64,000 nucleotides of DNA from Phaeoceros laevis (taxonomy: Eukaryota; Anthocerotophyta; Anthocerotopsida; Notothyladales): NCBI GenBank assembly GCA_049999765.1, contig JBNGIQ010009470.1, positions 82,251 through 146,250 on the forward strand, read 5' to 3'. Below are positions 56,482 to 64,000 of this stretch, one piece after another (the stretch's first letter is position 1; every line of letters starts with the position of its first letter). Position numbers and translations under genes: made by a program. The notes below the pieces were generated by a model. That model saw only the letters and a list, made by a program, of their open reading frames with translations, did no database searches and was not told the DNA's origin.

Positions 56482-56670
56482 GAATATGAGCAGAGCGGCG
56501 CACGCGTTACCGCTGCTACCAACTGGTGAAATCTTCACTCCAGTGACCACGAGTCGTCGGAGAAGCCATTCCTTGGCCGTGACCGTTAAATGCCGGTGAG
56601 AGTTGGGGCGGGAGTGTGCTTTTAAAAAGGCCCTTTCGTCCCGTTGCCGAGCCTTGGCATTGCCAGCGCC
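56482..56670. promoter_or_regulatory. Compact bidirectional promoter of tRNase Z and BTB genes
   Basis: Only 189 bp separate the start codons. CTTTTAAAAAGG near 56621-56632 is an AT-rich, TATA-like stretch 40-50 bp before the BTB start. 5' UTRs must be very short, or transcription starts overlap. Confidence 0.55.
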
Positions 56671-58188
56671 ATGGACTCGAGCAAGGCGGACCCTCCAAGA
56701 GATGGCGCCAGACCCGGCCCTGCGCTAGCACACGCCTTCGATCTGTCCGACTTCTCCATTGCCTTTCCGTTCAGTGACGTGAAGCTTGTAAGTGCTGGTG
56801 GTACGGTTTTGTATGGATGCAGGTACAACTTGGCGGCGAGATCTCCGGTTTGTAAGCGTATGCTGCTCAGCGGGATGAAGGAGGGCACGCAGCTTTCGTC
56901 TCAACTGGTGGAAATCCCTTTTCCGCAAATGCGCACGGCGGCGTTGCAGGTGCTGTTGGAGTTTTGCACATCGGGCTGTTTCTCACCTAAGCGGATGCGG
57001 GAGGTACCGGTGGATGTCATCCATGCGGCTCGCTACTTCCAGCTGACTGAGGATATGGAGGAGCTGATAGCTGGAGTGGTGGCGGGCTTGTCCAGCAAGT
57101 TCTCAGGCAATGATTTGGACCTGGCAGCAGAGACACTTTCCGTTGCTTTACAATGCCTGCCGCCCGATTTGGATGCCCCCTTCTTCGAGTTTCTGCTGAG
57201 GAAGATATTCTCCAGGCCGATTGAAACCCTTGCCTACGGCAAACTGACACCCCAGGCACTGGAGTTCTTGTTGTCCAAAACGTACGGAGGCGTGGAAGCC
57301 TGGGCAGCTGGCTTCTCCTTTTGCTCCTCAGAGTTTTCCATATTTCAGTACTTGCTGCATTGGGCCGCTTACCAGATCTCTGAAGATGCTCAGCAACAGC
57401 TTTATATGGTATACGAGGGCATATCAGACGATGACTGTTTTGATGTGGAGCGGCTAGTGCCAGGGACAAGTAACTTGCTGGTTTCTATAGCAACAATTGC
57501 CCTACCATTCCTCCGATACATTGACTTCAAGCTCATACACCCCCAGGATATTGCCCTGGAAATTAAGCCGTTGAAGATTGTTCCTGCAGATATGCTCCTG
57601 GAGGCTTTGTGTCATCATGCCCTCAACCTGAGCATGAGTACGCCTATCATGTACCGTGGATCGTATGTCCTTCAGTGGCATCCCGACGGCCATTGTCGGG
57701 ACCTGGTTATTGATGAGGACTCGGATGGAAGAGGGATTTACTGCGGGCGCAACGTCTCTGGTTTTGCTAGAACGGTGTCTCCTCTGAAAGGGAGTGGAGA
57801 ACACAGCTGGATAGTCACCGTATCAATTGCCTCTAATCCAGGTGGCATTGGGATAGGGTTCTGTGCAGACGAAGGAGTGTATTCGCAGTGGCTTGGACAC
57901 AGCGTGAATGGATGGATATTAGATGGTAGTGCCAGATTTTGGCATGATAACATGACTATCAGAGCAGGTGACCACATGATGTTCAACACAGAAACAACAG
58001 AGGTTCAAGTCACTGTAAATCTTGAAAGACGGAGCTGCCGTTTTACCTTGAAACAAACATCACAATCAGCGATTCTTGGAAGCGCAGATGGCCCCTGGCC
58101 TGATCTGCCCAATATGATCTATCCGGCTGTGACTTTCTGCAACTCGTCTGGAAGAATGACAATACGGCCTTGCGAGACTGTGTACTGA
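56671..58188 (+). CDS. BTB/POZ-BACK protein with SPRY-like C-terminal domain
   Basis: A single-exon frame of 505 residues from ATG 56671 (upstream in-frame TTG ignored). The BTB domain is at about residues 30-130 (FPFSDVKLVSAGGTVLYGCR, NLAARSPVCKRMLLSGMKEG). The BACK-like helical region follows (FEFLLRKIFSRPIETLAYGK, WAAYQISEDAQQQLYMVYEG). About residues 340-500 resemble a SPRY fold (SWIVTVSIASNPGGIGIGFC, VNGWILDGSARFWHD, MIYPAVTFCNSSGRMTI). BTB-BACK proteins commonly serve as CUL3 ubiquitin ligase adaptors, with the C-terminal domain choosing the substrate. The substrate is unknown. The SPRY assignment is by pattern and is less certain than BTB. Confidence 0.85.
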   Translation: MDSSKADPPRDGARPGPALAHAFDLSDFSIAFPFSDVKLVSAGGTVLYGCRYNLAARSPVCKRMLLSGMKEGTQLSSQLVEIPFPQMRTAALQVLLEFCTSGCFSPKRMREVPVDVIHAARYFQLTEDMEELIAGVVAGLSSKFSGNDLDLAAETLSVALQCLPPDLDAPFFEFLLRKIFSRPIETLAYGKLTPQALEFLLSKTYGGVEAWAAGFSFCSSEFSIFQYLLHWAAYQISEDAQQQLYMVYEGISDDDCFDVERLVPGTSNLLVSIATIALPFLRYIDFKLIHPQDIALEIKPLKIVPADMLLEALCHHALNLSMSTPIMYRGSYVLQWHPDGHCRDLVIDEDSDGRGIYCGRNVSGFARTVSPLKGSGEHSWIVTVSIASNPGGIGIGFCADEGVYSQWLGHSVNGWILDGSARFWHDNMTIRAGDHMMFNTETTEVQVTVNLERRSCRFTLKQTSQSAILGSADGPWPDLPNMIYPAVTFCNSSGRMTIRPCETVY

Positions 58189-58844
58189 TCACCGTTCTTT
58201 AACTGATTATGCGGGATGCTTATTTGTGGTTATCTGGGAATCCAGCACAGACTTCGCTCTCGCATTGCCGTGCTTCGTCCTTATTGTCGCTCGCTTTAGT
58301 CTAGATCCTAGAATATCAGCATCTCACACCTAAGCCGTTGTCTAGGCTCTGCACCAGAGGCGTCCGTCACAATTTGACGCATGTTATGTCGATAGCTTTC
58401 ACATTAATGCAAAAGCTCAAAACTCAGATGTTGAGAGGGTCACCTCCCTTCCATACAGAGCCGGCATAGCTCAACCTCCTGTAGCAGATTGCCTTGAACA
58501 ACAAACATTCTCCCTGTGTTCAAAGGGAGAACAATTGACGGGAGCACAACGAATCGTGGCAGAGAAGGAAGAGAGGAAACTGCATGGTAGCAGGCGGGCA
58601 GGAGAACGAACAGTTTCGCTGCTGGCCTAAAAATCCCTCACCGCCACTCTTGCCACTTGCCGGCTCATCACCCTACAGAGGACAGCTAGAAACCAAATTC
58701 AATCCCTTGGCGTCATCAGGGGTTACAAGTAGCTGCTCACATGATATCCTTTGCCTGTCTGCAGACCTAACCTCACCTGCTGAGAAAAAAATAGCGGCAG
58801 CAGGTGCCGAGCCCTGTGTAGGAAGAAGCAAGCGAACTCCGCCC
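58189..58844. other. Convergent 3' region; no gene seen
   Basis: 656 bp between the BTB and bL12m stop codons. No supported frame; presumably two 3' UTRs. Confidence 0.5.
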
Positions 58845-59567
58845 CTACTCCATCACAACAGTACCTCCGACAGCTTTCACCTTTTCTATAATCTGCTCCG
58901 CTTCTTCCTTGGTGACTCCTTTCTTCAAAATGCAAGGAGTCTTTTCCACCAACTCCTTGGCCTCCTTGAGACCTAGGGCAGTGAAGGTCCTCACTTCTTT
59001 GATGATTTTGATCTTGGAAGCAGCTTCGTACTTCTCCAGCTTCACGTCGAAAGCGGTCTTCTCGGGTGCCTTCTCTTCCTCGGTGGCGGCGGCTGCTCCA
59101 GCAGGCCCACCAGCAGCACCCATGTTCATCATCATAGGCATGCCCATAGGCATGTCCTTGAGGCCCAGCCGCTGCTTGAGAAGCTTGGTCATATCAGAGA
59201 CCTCCAGCAGCGTGAGAGACGAGATCTCGTCTACCAGGCGCAGGATCTTCTCCGACGGGGGGCTTCTCTGCTCAGCTAGTGGTGGCTCCACCTCCGCAGG
59301 CTGAGCTGCTCCTTGTTGAGCCTTGGACGCCCGATACTGAGCTACAGCACACACCCGAAGCCCCCTACCTATCAGAACAGCATCTCCCGCCATCCCATTT
59401 CCAGCCAATGCAGACAGCTTGTCCTGCAACACGGACCCCAGCAGAGGTGGAGAGGAGACCAAACTGTGGTGCAACTCTCTGACCTGTCCCACCCCGCTGC
59501 TAGACTTTATGCATCGCCATCTCCCCCTATGCAGCAAATGCCTGCACCGGAGCAACCTGATTGTCAT
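58845..59567 (-). CDS. MRPL12: Mitochondrial ribosomal protein bL12m (L7/L12)
   Basis: A single-exon frame from ATG 59567, 240 residues. The N-terminal about 100 residues are Arg/Leu/Ser-rich with few acidic residues, as in a mitochondrial presequence. The mature protein has the dimerisation domain ([20 protein letters not shown]), a Met/Gly/Ala hinge and the C-terminal factor-binding domain ([58 protein letters not shown]). bL12 forms the ribosomal stalk that recruits translation GTPases. The long presequence and the Met-rich hinge favour the mitochondrial rather than the plastid form. No introns are seen. Confidence 0.92.
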   Translation of the reverse strand: MTIRLLRCRHLLHRGRWRCIKSSSGVGQVRELHHSLVSSPPLLGSVLQDKLSALAGNGMAGDAVLIGRGLRVCAVAQYRASKAQQGAAQPAEVEPPLAEQRSPPSEKILRLVDEISSLTLLEVSDMTKLLKQRLGLKDMPMGMPMMMNMGAAGGPAGAAAATEEEKAPEKTAFDVKLEKYEAASKIKIIKEVRTFTALGLKEAKELVEKTPCILKKGVTKEEAEQIIEKVKAVGGTVVME

Positions 59568-60413
59568 AGTGCTCTCGTCCCCTTCCCCGTGCTCAAAGTT
59601 TCATTCCGCCACCGCACCCTTACGCCGTCTGCATCACCAGAGTACAAGGTAAACCTACAGCGGTAGGTCTTAAAATCTGACTACTGCAATTCACTGTCCC
59701 CGCCTTTAGCTGGCTATGCTCCTGTTGAGGAAGAGCCGCAGTAGACGACCGAGAATTCCTCCTGACTCCACCAGATCTGCTCAGCCAGCTTGCCGCATTC
59801 TCAGTCCAGTCAGTGCCAGAGCTCCCAACCAAATGCACGACCTGCTGCTGCACGACCCTCAATCCAGCACCCTAGGTCACGAGAAGAGGGGCTCGAGGCT
59901 GTAAGATTCCGACGCCGAGACGAGTTCCTTCAACAAGGCACGGTGCGAGCCATCAATGCTTCATCTCCGGCAACTTGCTCAGCGCCGCGAGCTAAAACCC
60001 TAGCTACCCCTCCAGCCAGCCGCCCCCTAAACTAGCCTAAAACCTTCACTTCAGTAGCTGGGCTAGCACAACGAACTGTTGGTTTACATGAACTCGGCCG
60101 AGGTGATCCTATCTCTCCGTAGGCATTGCAAGTAACCCCATTAGTACGTCGAGCAAATATAAGATGTGCTCAAATCCTCCTTAGTTGATTATGAGATTGC
60201 TTCATTTCATTATCTCCAGAACTGAGGCCGTTCGTTTAACTCCCGTACCCGACACTTCAGAGTTGAGAGCAGCAATGTCATTGAGTGACACCAACCATTT
60301 GTTGTGACTCTTGGAAGAGCCGAATGCCCAGGGATTTGAGATGCGGATTCTTGCATTTGGAGTAAGCATAAGGTGGAAAAGTGGGAAGTCCTTGATTCTG
60401 TCAAGGAAGCAGC
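59568..60413. other. Intergenic; bL12m promoter side, LHCB3 3' side
   Basis: No gene seen. Should hold the bL12m promoter and sequence beyond the LHCB3 polyadenylation site. Confidence 0.5.
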
Positions 60414-60419
60414 TTTATT
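60414..60419 (-). terminator. AATAAA polyadenylation signal of LHCB3
   Basis: TTTATT on the plus strand is AATAAA on the coding strand, about 90 bp after the LHCB3 stop codon. Confidence 0.5.
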
Positions 60420-60506
60420 CACAAGCACACCAAAAAATTCCGTAGCACAAATGCGATATGTTACAGGACCAGACTCGACAGAGTGGTGCTCGGCAGATTC
60501 AACTCT

Positions 60507-61539
60507 CTAAACGCCAGGAGTGAAAGTGGTAGCGTAGACCCAGGCATTGTTGGCAACAGGGTTGTCCAGGTGGTCCAGCAGGTTCTGCAGGGGACCCTTG
60601 CCGGTGATGATGGCCTGGACGAAGAAGCCAAACATGGAGAACATGGCCAGACGGCCGTTCTTAATCTCCTTCACCTTGAGCTCGGAGGCGACAACGGGGT
60701 CGTCGGCCAGGCCCAGAGGATCGAAGTAGGTGCCTCCGGGGTAGAGGTCACCGCCGCTGCCGACTCCAGCCAACCCGTTGATGCGGTAGGCTTCCGCACC
60801 TCCCATGAGAACCACCTGCACAGCCCAGATGGCGAGGATGCTCTGCGCATGCACCAGGCTGGGGTTGCCAAGGTAGTCAAGTCCTCCATCGGAGAAGATT
60901 TGGGAGCCAGCCTTGAACCAAACAGCTTCCTTCAGCTGCACACCGCTGTACTTCTGCAACACCTCGGGGGTGATGCACCCGAATGTTCCCAGCATTGCCC
61001 AGCGGCCATGGATAACCTGTCAAGCACAGGGCAGAAGAGCTCAGTGCACCTGTTGTAAGGGCAACATTAAAATGCAGGACTCTCAAGGTGCCAGCCTATG
61101 GAAGTCCAGGCAGGCAGAGCGATGTGGTACCTCAAGAGCGCGGTTCCTGGCGAAGGACTCAGGGTCGGCGGACAGGCCGGCTGTGTCCCAGCCATAGTCT
61201 CCTGGGAACTCTCCGGTGAGGTACGATGGGGTGGCAGCAGAGAACGGGCCCAGGTACTTGGGGCGGTCCGGGCCATACCAGTAATCGGCACCCTGCCAAG
61301 GCAATAAGCGGACAAACTTGAGCTCAGATGCTTTCCACCACCTGCTCTACTGCCCGCATTCACCTTCTCTCGCATGCATGACCTTCGGAAGAAATGACGA
61401 ACTGTAATCCTCAGGTGCTTACCATGGTGACCTTGGCCTGCGCAGCAGGCATCTTTTCCCGCAAGGCATTGCCTGAGGCGGCAGTGCCAAGGAAAGAGCT
61501 CTTGCTCACCACGGAAGAGGCAGCAGTCATCGTCGCCAT
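60507..61539 (-). CDS. LHCB3: Light-harvesting chlorophyll a/b-binding protein LHCB3 (photosystem II)
   Basis: Exons 61539-61423, 61292-61131, 61016-60507, all phase 0, 262 residues. A plastid transit peptide ([20 protein letters not shown]) leads directly into [18 protein letters not shown], without the longer phosphorylatable N-terminus of LHCB1/LHCB2; this short start is a mark of LHCB3. The three LHC helices follow, with the chlorophyll-binding motifs [19 protein letters not shown] and [20 protein letters not shown]. Further LHCB3-type residues are [10 protein letters not shown], the insert [20 protein letters not shown] and the ending [18 protein letters not shown]3 sits in the M-trimer of the PSII antenna in thylakoids. 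The upstream region has light-gene promoter motifs. Confidence 0.95.
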
Positions 61540-61800
61540 CTCGCTGCAAACAGGCTGAGGTGGAGAAGGTAAGCAGACTTCAGCAAGGGGGGCTAGCCCC
61601 GGCAAGGATTATATGTTCCTCCCCTTGTAGACCAGGAACTTCTGTTCCCTGTTATCCAGAGGGAAGAAGGTGAGCTGGACGGCTGCGATTGAGAGAACCA
61701 CCATCGGACGGCTGATGGCGGCCACCAGTTATCTAATGGGCACAGCCATTGGCTGGGTAAAGCCTTCTCGGATGCTCCAGCAGCGCAACCCATTGGCTGC
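61540..61800 (-). promoter_or_regulatory. LHCB3 promoter with TATA-like box, two GATAAC and two CCAAT elements
   Basis: On the coding strand: CATATAATC at 61615-61607 is TATA-like, about 70 bp before the ATG. GATAAC (I-box type) occurs at 61656-61651 and 61733-61728. CCAAT occurs at 61752-61748 and 61796-61792. GATA and CCAAT elements are established features of light-regulated LHC promoters. The assignments are by motif only. Confidence 0.5.
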
Positions 61801-62028
61801 TGCTCCAGGCGGGACCACTGGCAGGACCCTCCACAAACAACACGAGTGGTTGTGGGGCTGCTGGAGCCCATAGGTCGCAATGGTACTGTAAGCTGATTAA
61901 CCCCTAATGAACCACATGATTTTGATTTTGATCAAATTTACTTATTTTAGGTCGCAAGTAAATGATTTTTGCTCTCATTTTTCTTTGGTATGACCCTACC
62001 TTAGAGAGCTTAAGATTGGTAGTCGTAG

Positions 62029-62576
62029 TAGAGTACTGAACCCGATTCCGGACGGGTTTCATCGTAAATTCTAGGAATCCCGTAAACAGATCAGAAAAAT
62101 GTGAAAATTTCAGCAACAGTGCCAGGCAGTCCAAGGGTCTTACTGCCAAAATCGGGCCTTCATTAGGCTCAAAATTTTGCACTTTACATCAAAGAAACGA
62201 ACTGGTCTCCGGAATCCAGGGCCCAATCAGTATGAACTGGTCCTAAACCGGATCCGACTCCTACACTGCCCGGATCCAGGGCCCAATTATAGATAGGAAG
62301 TTGTCAGATGTGTTAAGAAACCTTAGGATGGGCTGTTTTTATGCGTAAAATTGGAAATTTCCATGGTGAAATTGGAAATTTAGCTTGCTCTTTCAGCCAT
62401 GCGTCGGTGCGCAAAGATGCCGCAGCCCGATGCTAGGCGGCTCAAACGTTGTTGAGTCGGCGTAATGCTAAAGAATCGTGTAAAAAACGGCAAGACTTGG
62501 TGAAAATATCCGGTTCCACCCTACCGCAGTGAGCATTCCGGAATCGGACCTGTCCGGAATCGGGTTCAGTACTCTA
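62029..62576. mobile_element. MITE-like element with 23-bp perfect terminal inverted repeats flanked by TA
   Basis: GAGTACTGAACCCGATTCCG+GAC (62031-62053) and its exact reverse complement (62552-62574) bound a 544-bp interval, each flanked on the outside by TA (62029-62030, 62575-62576). There is no transposase frame inside. Internal sequence includes repeated CCAGGGCCCAAT blocks (near 62217 and 62276) and AAATTGGAAATTT blocks. TA flanks and short TIRs suggest a Tc1/mariner-type nonautonomous element. Confidence 0.7.
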
Positions 62577-63277
62577 GTAAGGAGCCGCACTATATAGATT
62601 GGTATATCCTTCAGCCTCACATAGCTTTACATTGAGAAGAGAAGCGACTTAAGAGTGCCTTCACCAACCATTCGTAATTACGGTTTACTTTCGTCCATTT
62701 AGGTCCCCTGTTAGGTGGATAAGCCACTTGAAGATACTTTTTAGAGTAAGCATGGTAACGTGCTAGAACCATTACTTGAAGCTAAGCTTGGCTCTAACGG
62801 TAGGGACCGCAAGGCACATGTTAAGCAATAAACACACACACATTGGTATATCCTACAGAGCCTTGATGGATAAATAAAACATAAATTATTGTGTAGAATA
62901 ATATTTTGAAGATTGTTGAAAATATGAGAAACTATATATAGTTAGGGCTCAAATGAAATGCAACTTGCTCTATGACTTATTCCTCGGCATGTGTTGAACC
63001 CTTTGACAAAAAATTGCATACTTTTTGGTATAAACAAGGTGTTGAGTCAATAGCTTTGATTCCCCGAGTGTTTTTTCTTTGGTCGTTATCATCCATTTTT
63101 GCAAATTTGATCATATAGTATCATGTGACTCATGGTTGGAAAGGTCTTGTCACATAGAGTTTAATTAAGCAAAAAAAATCAACAAAAGAACTCATTTTAT
63201 ACTTCAAAATAGAGGTCAAAGAGCCTAACGACATATGAATTTAAGCATGGTTAGGTATGGAGGGGGGAGATATGGGC
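62577..63277. other. AT-rich intergenic; nothing recognised
   Basis: No open frame of note. AT-rich sequence between the MITE-like element and the LINE tail. Confidence 0.5.

Positions 63278-63322
<45 letters not shown>
63278..63322 (-). repeat. (TTA)15 microsatellite, probable (TAA)n tail of the LINE
   Basis: Fifteen uninterrupted TTA units on the plus strand, i.e. (TAA)15 on the strand of the adjacent LINE, about 140 bp after the LINE frame ends. Confidence 0.9.
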
Positions 63323-63324
<2 letters not shown>

Positions 63325-64000
63325 CATAAGGCGTATGCAGCCATAAAGACTATGACGCATGTCATAGAGTCAAGAGTTAACATTTCGAGAGAGAAAAGGG
63401 ATAACAAACTAGTAAAGAAACTAAACAACAAATTAGGTGAGAGAATATAACAGTAAATCTAATAGGTTTGAAGGTAATCACCAATGGTGGTGAAGTAGGA
63501 GACAACCTTTTGCCGAAGAGCTTGATCATTGAGGAGACGACGCAGATTAGGAGCAGACGTGTTGAAGAAGCGTAACCACACAGAGCGCGTGGCCCGGACA
63601 TTGCCCGAGAATGTGAGCACGTGTTTCTTCCACCATGCCGCATTTACGACAGTGTAATGGAGCAGGAATGTTGAAACGATGAAAGTAGGCTCCGATTGCC
63701 ATATGGACAGTCCGTAGTTGGGTGAAGAAAGAAGAGATCCTCCTATCATGCATTGCCAGCCGCTTAAGGTTAGCCAGGGAAGGGCCGCCGTCTACCACAT
63801 GTCTCAAAGCAAAGGCTTTGGACGAATTCGACCATTGATGTTGCCACTGAGATATTATAGTAGCATTGATCAACTGGAAAGCGCGTGACTTGGACAAAAC
63901 TTGATCTGGCTCGTCGACATGGAGAAGAGTTGCTTCCTTGGCCAACACATCTACAGCCTCATTTCCAATGATCCCATGGTGCCCCGGGACCCAGTGCAAG
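63323..64000 (-). mobile_element. 3' part of a non-LTR retrotransposon (LINE) with RNase H domain, frameshifted, cut by window end
   Basis: From the window end inwards on the minus strand, the frame starts inside the RNase H domain (HWVPGHHGIIGNEAVDVLAK), continues with LRTVHMAIGAYFHRF and a Cys/His knuckle (CRKCGMVEETRAHILGQCPG), then ends prematurely near 63547. The expected C-terminal tail (FNTSAPNLRRLLNDQALRQK) is found in another frame ending at 63459. One frameshift therefore separates them. The RNase H after the reverse transcriptase, the C-terminal zinc knuckle and the (TAA)n tail fit I-like/Tad-like LINEs. The reverse transcriptase lies outside the window. Confidence 0.82.

Noticed and set aside
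1-64000. CRISPR arrays, bacterial operons or secondary-metabolite clusters
   Set aside because: None seen. The tandem repeats lack regular spacers, and all identified genes are spliced or solitary eukaryotic genes from unrelated pathways.

Overview
The window is nuclear DNA of a land plant. Genes are interrupted by short GT-AG introns, they lie singly rather than in operons, and the set includes LHCB3, a trichome-birefringence-like (TBL) acetyltransferase, a companion-of-cellulose-synthase-like protein, DAWDLE, plant-type allantoinase and a PLS-class PPR protein. The PPR style (long runs of near-identical PLS units) resembles seedless vascular plants. A fern with a compact genome is my best guess, but this is inference from protein style only. 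There are N gaps at 758-857, 2687-2696, 7094-7193, 14775-14874 and 15290-15689.

Layout. 1-3734 is repeat-rich: a short tandem array, a possible tRNA-derived SINE, and a decayed Ty3/Gypsy fragment. 3735-6082 (-) is a RCHY1/MIEL1-type CHY-RING ubiquitin ligase in many small exons. 7930-9608 (-) is a broken PPR gene lying head to head with an intact PPR gene (10764-13550, +). From 15735 onwards the genes are dense: CC1-like LEA-2 membrane protein (+), TPR-like protein (-), POLD4 (+), acidic/coiled-coil unknown (-), SGF11 (+), charged unknown (-), allantoinase (-), TRAPPC10/TRS130 (+), TBL (+), PHAX (-), DAWDLE/SNIP1 (+), PCH2/TRIP13 (-), long tRNase Z (-), BTB-BACK-SPRY-like (+), mitochondrial bL12 (-), LHCB3 (-). 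The last 2 kb hold a MITE-like element and the 3' end of a LINE with a (TAA)n tail.

The genes do not form one pathway. Two patterns stand out. First, strands alternate so that five head-to-head pairs share a single intergenic region; four of these are 606-665 bp between start codons and one is only 189 bp. Second, three RNA-processing genes lie within 15 kb: PHAX and DAWDLE as a divergent pair, and tRNase Z. The most unusual gene is the tRNase Z: its first exon adds a long N-terminal extension with two AT-hook cores after a targeting-like region, two of its introns look like GC-AG introns, and its HST loop reads HSM. Exon boundaries below were set by hand from splice dinucleotides, reading phase and remembered family conservation. 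No alignment or transcript data were available.
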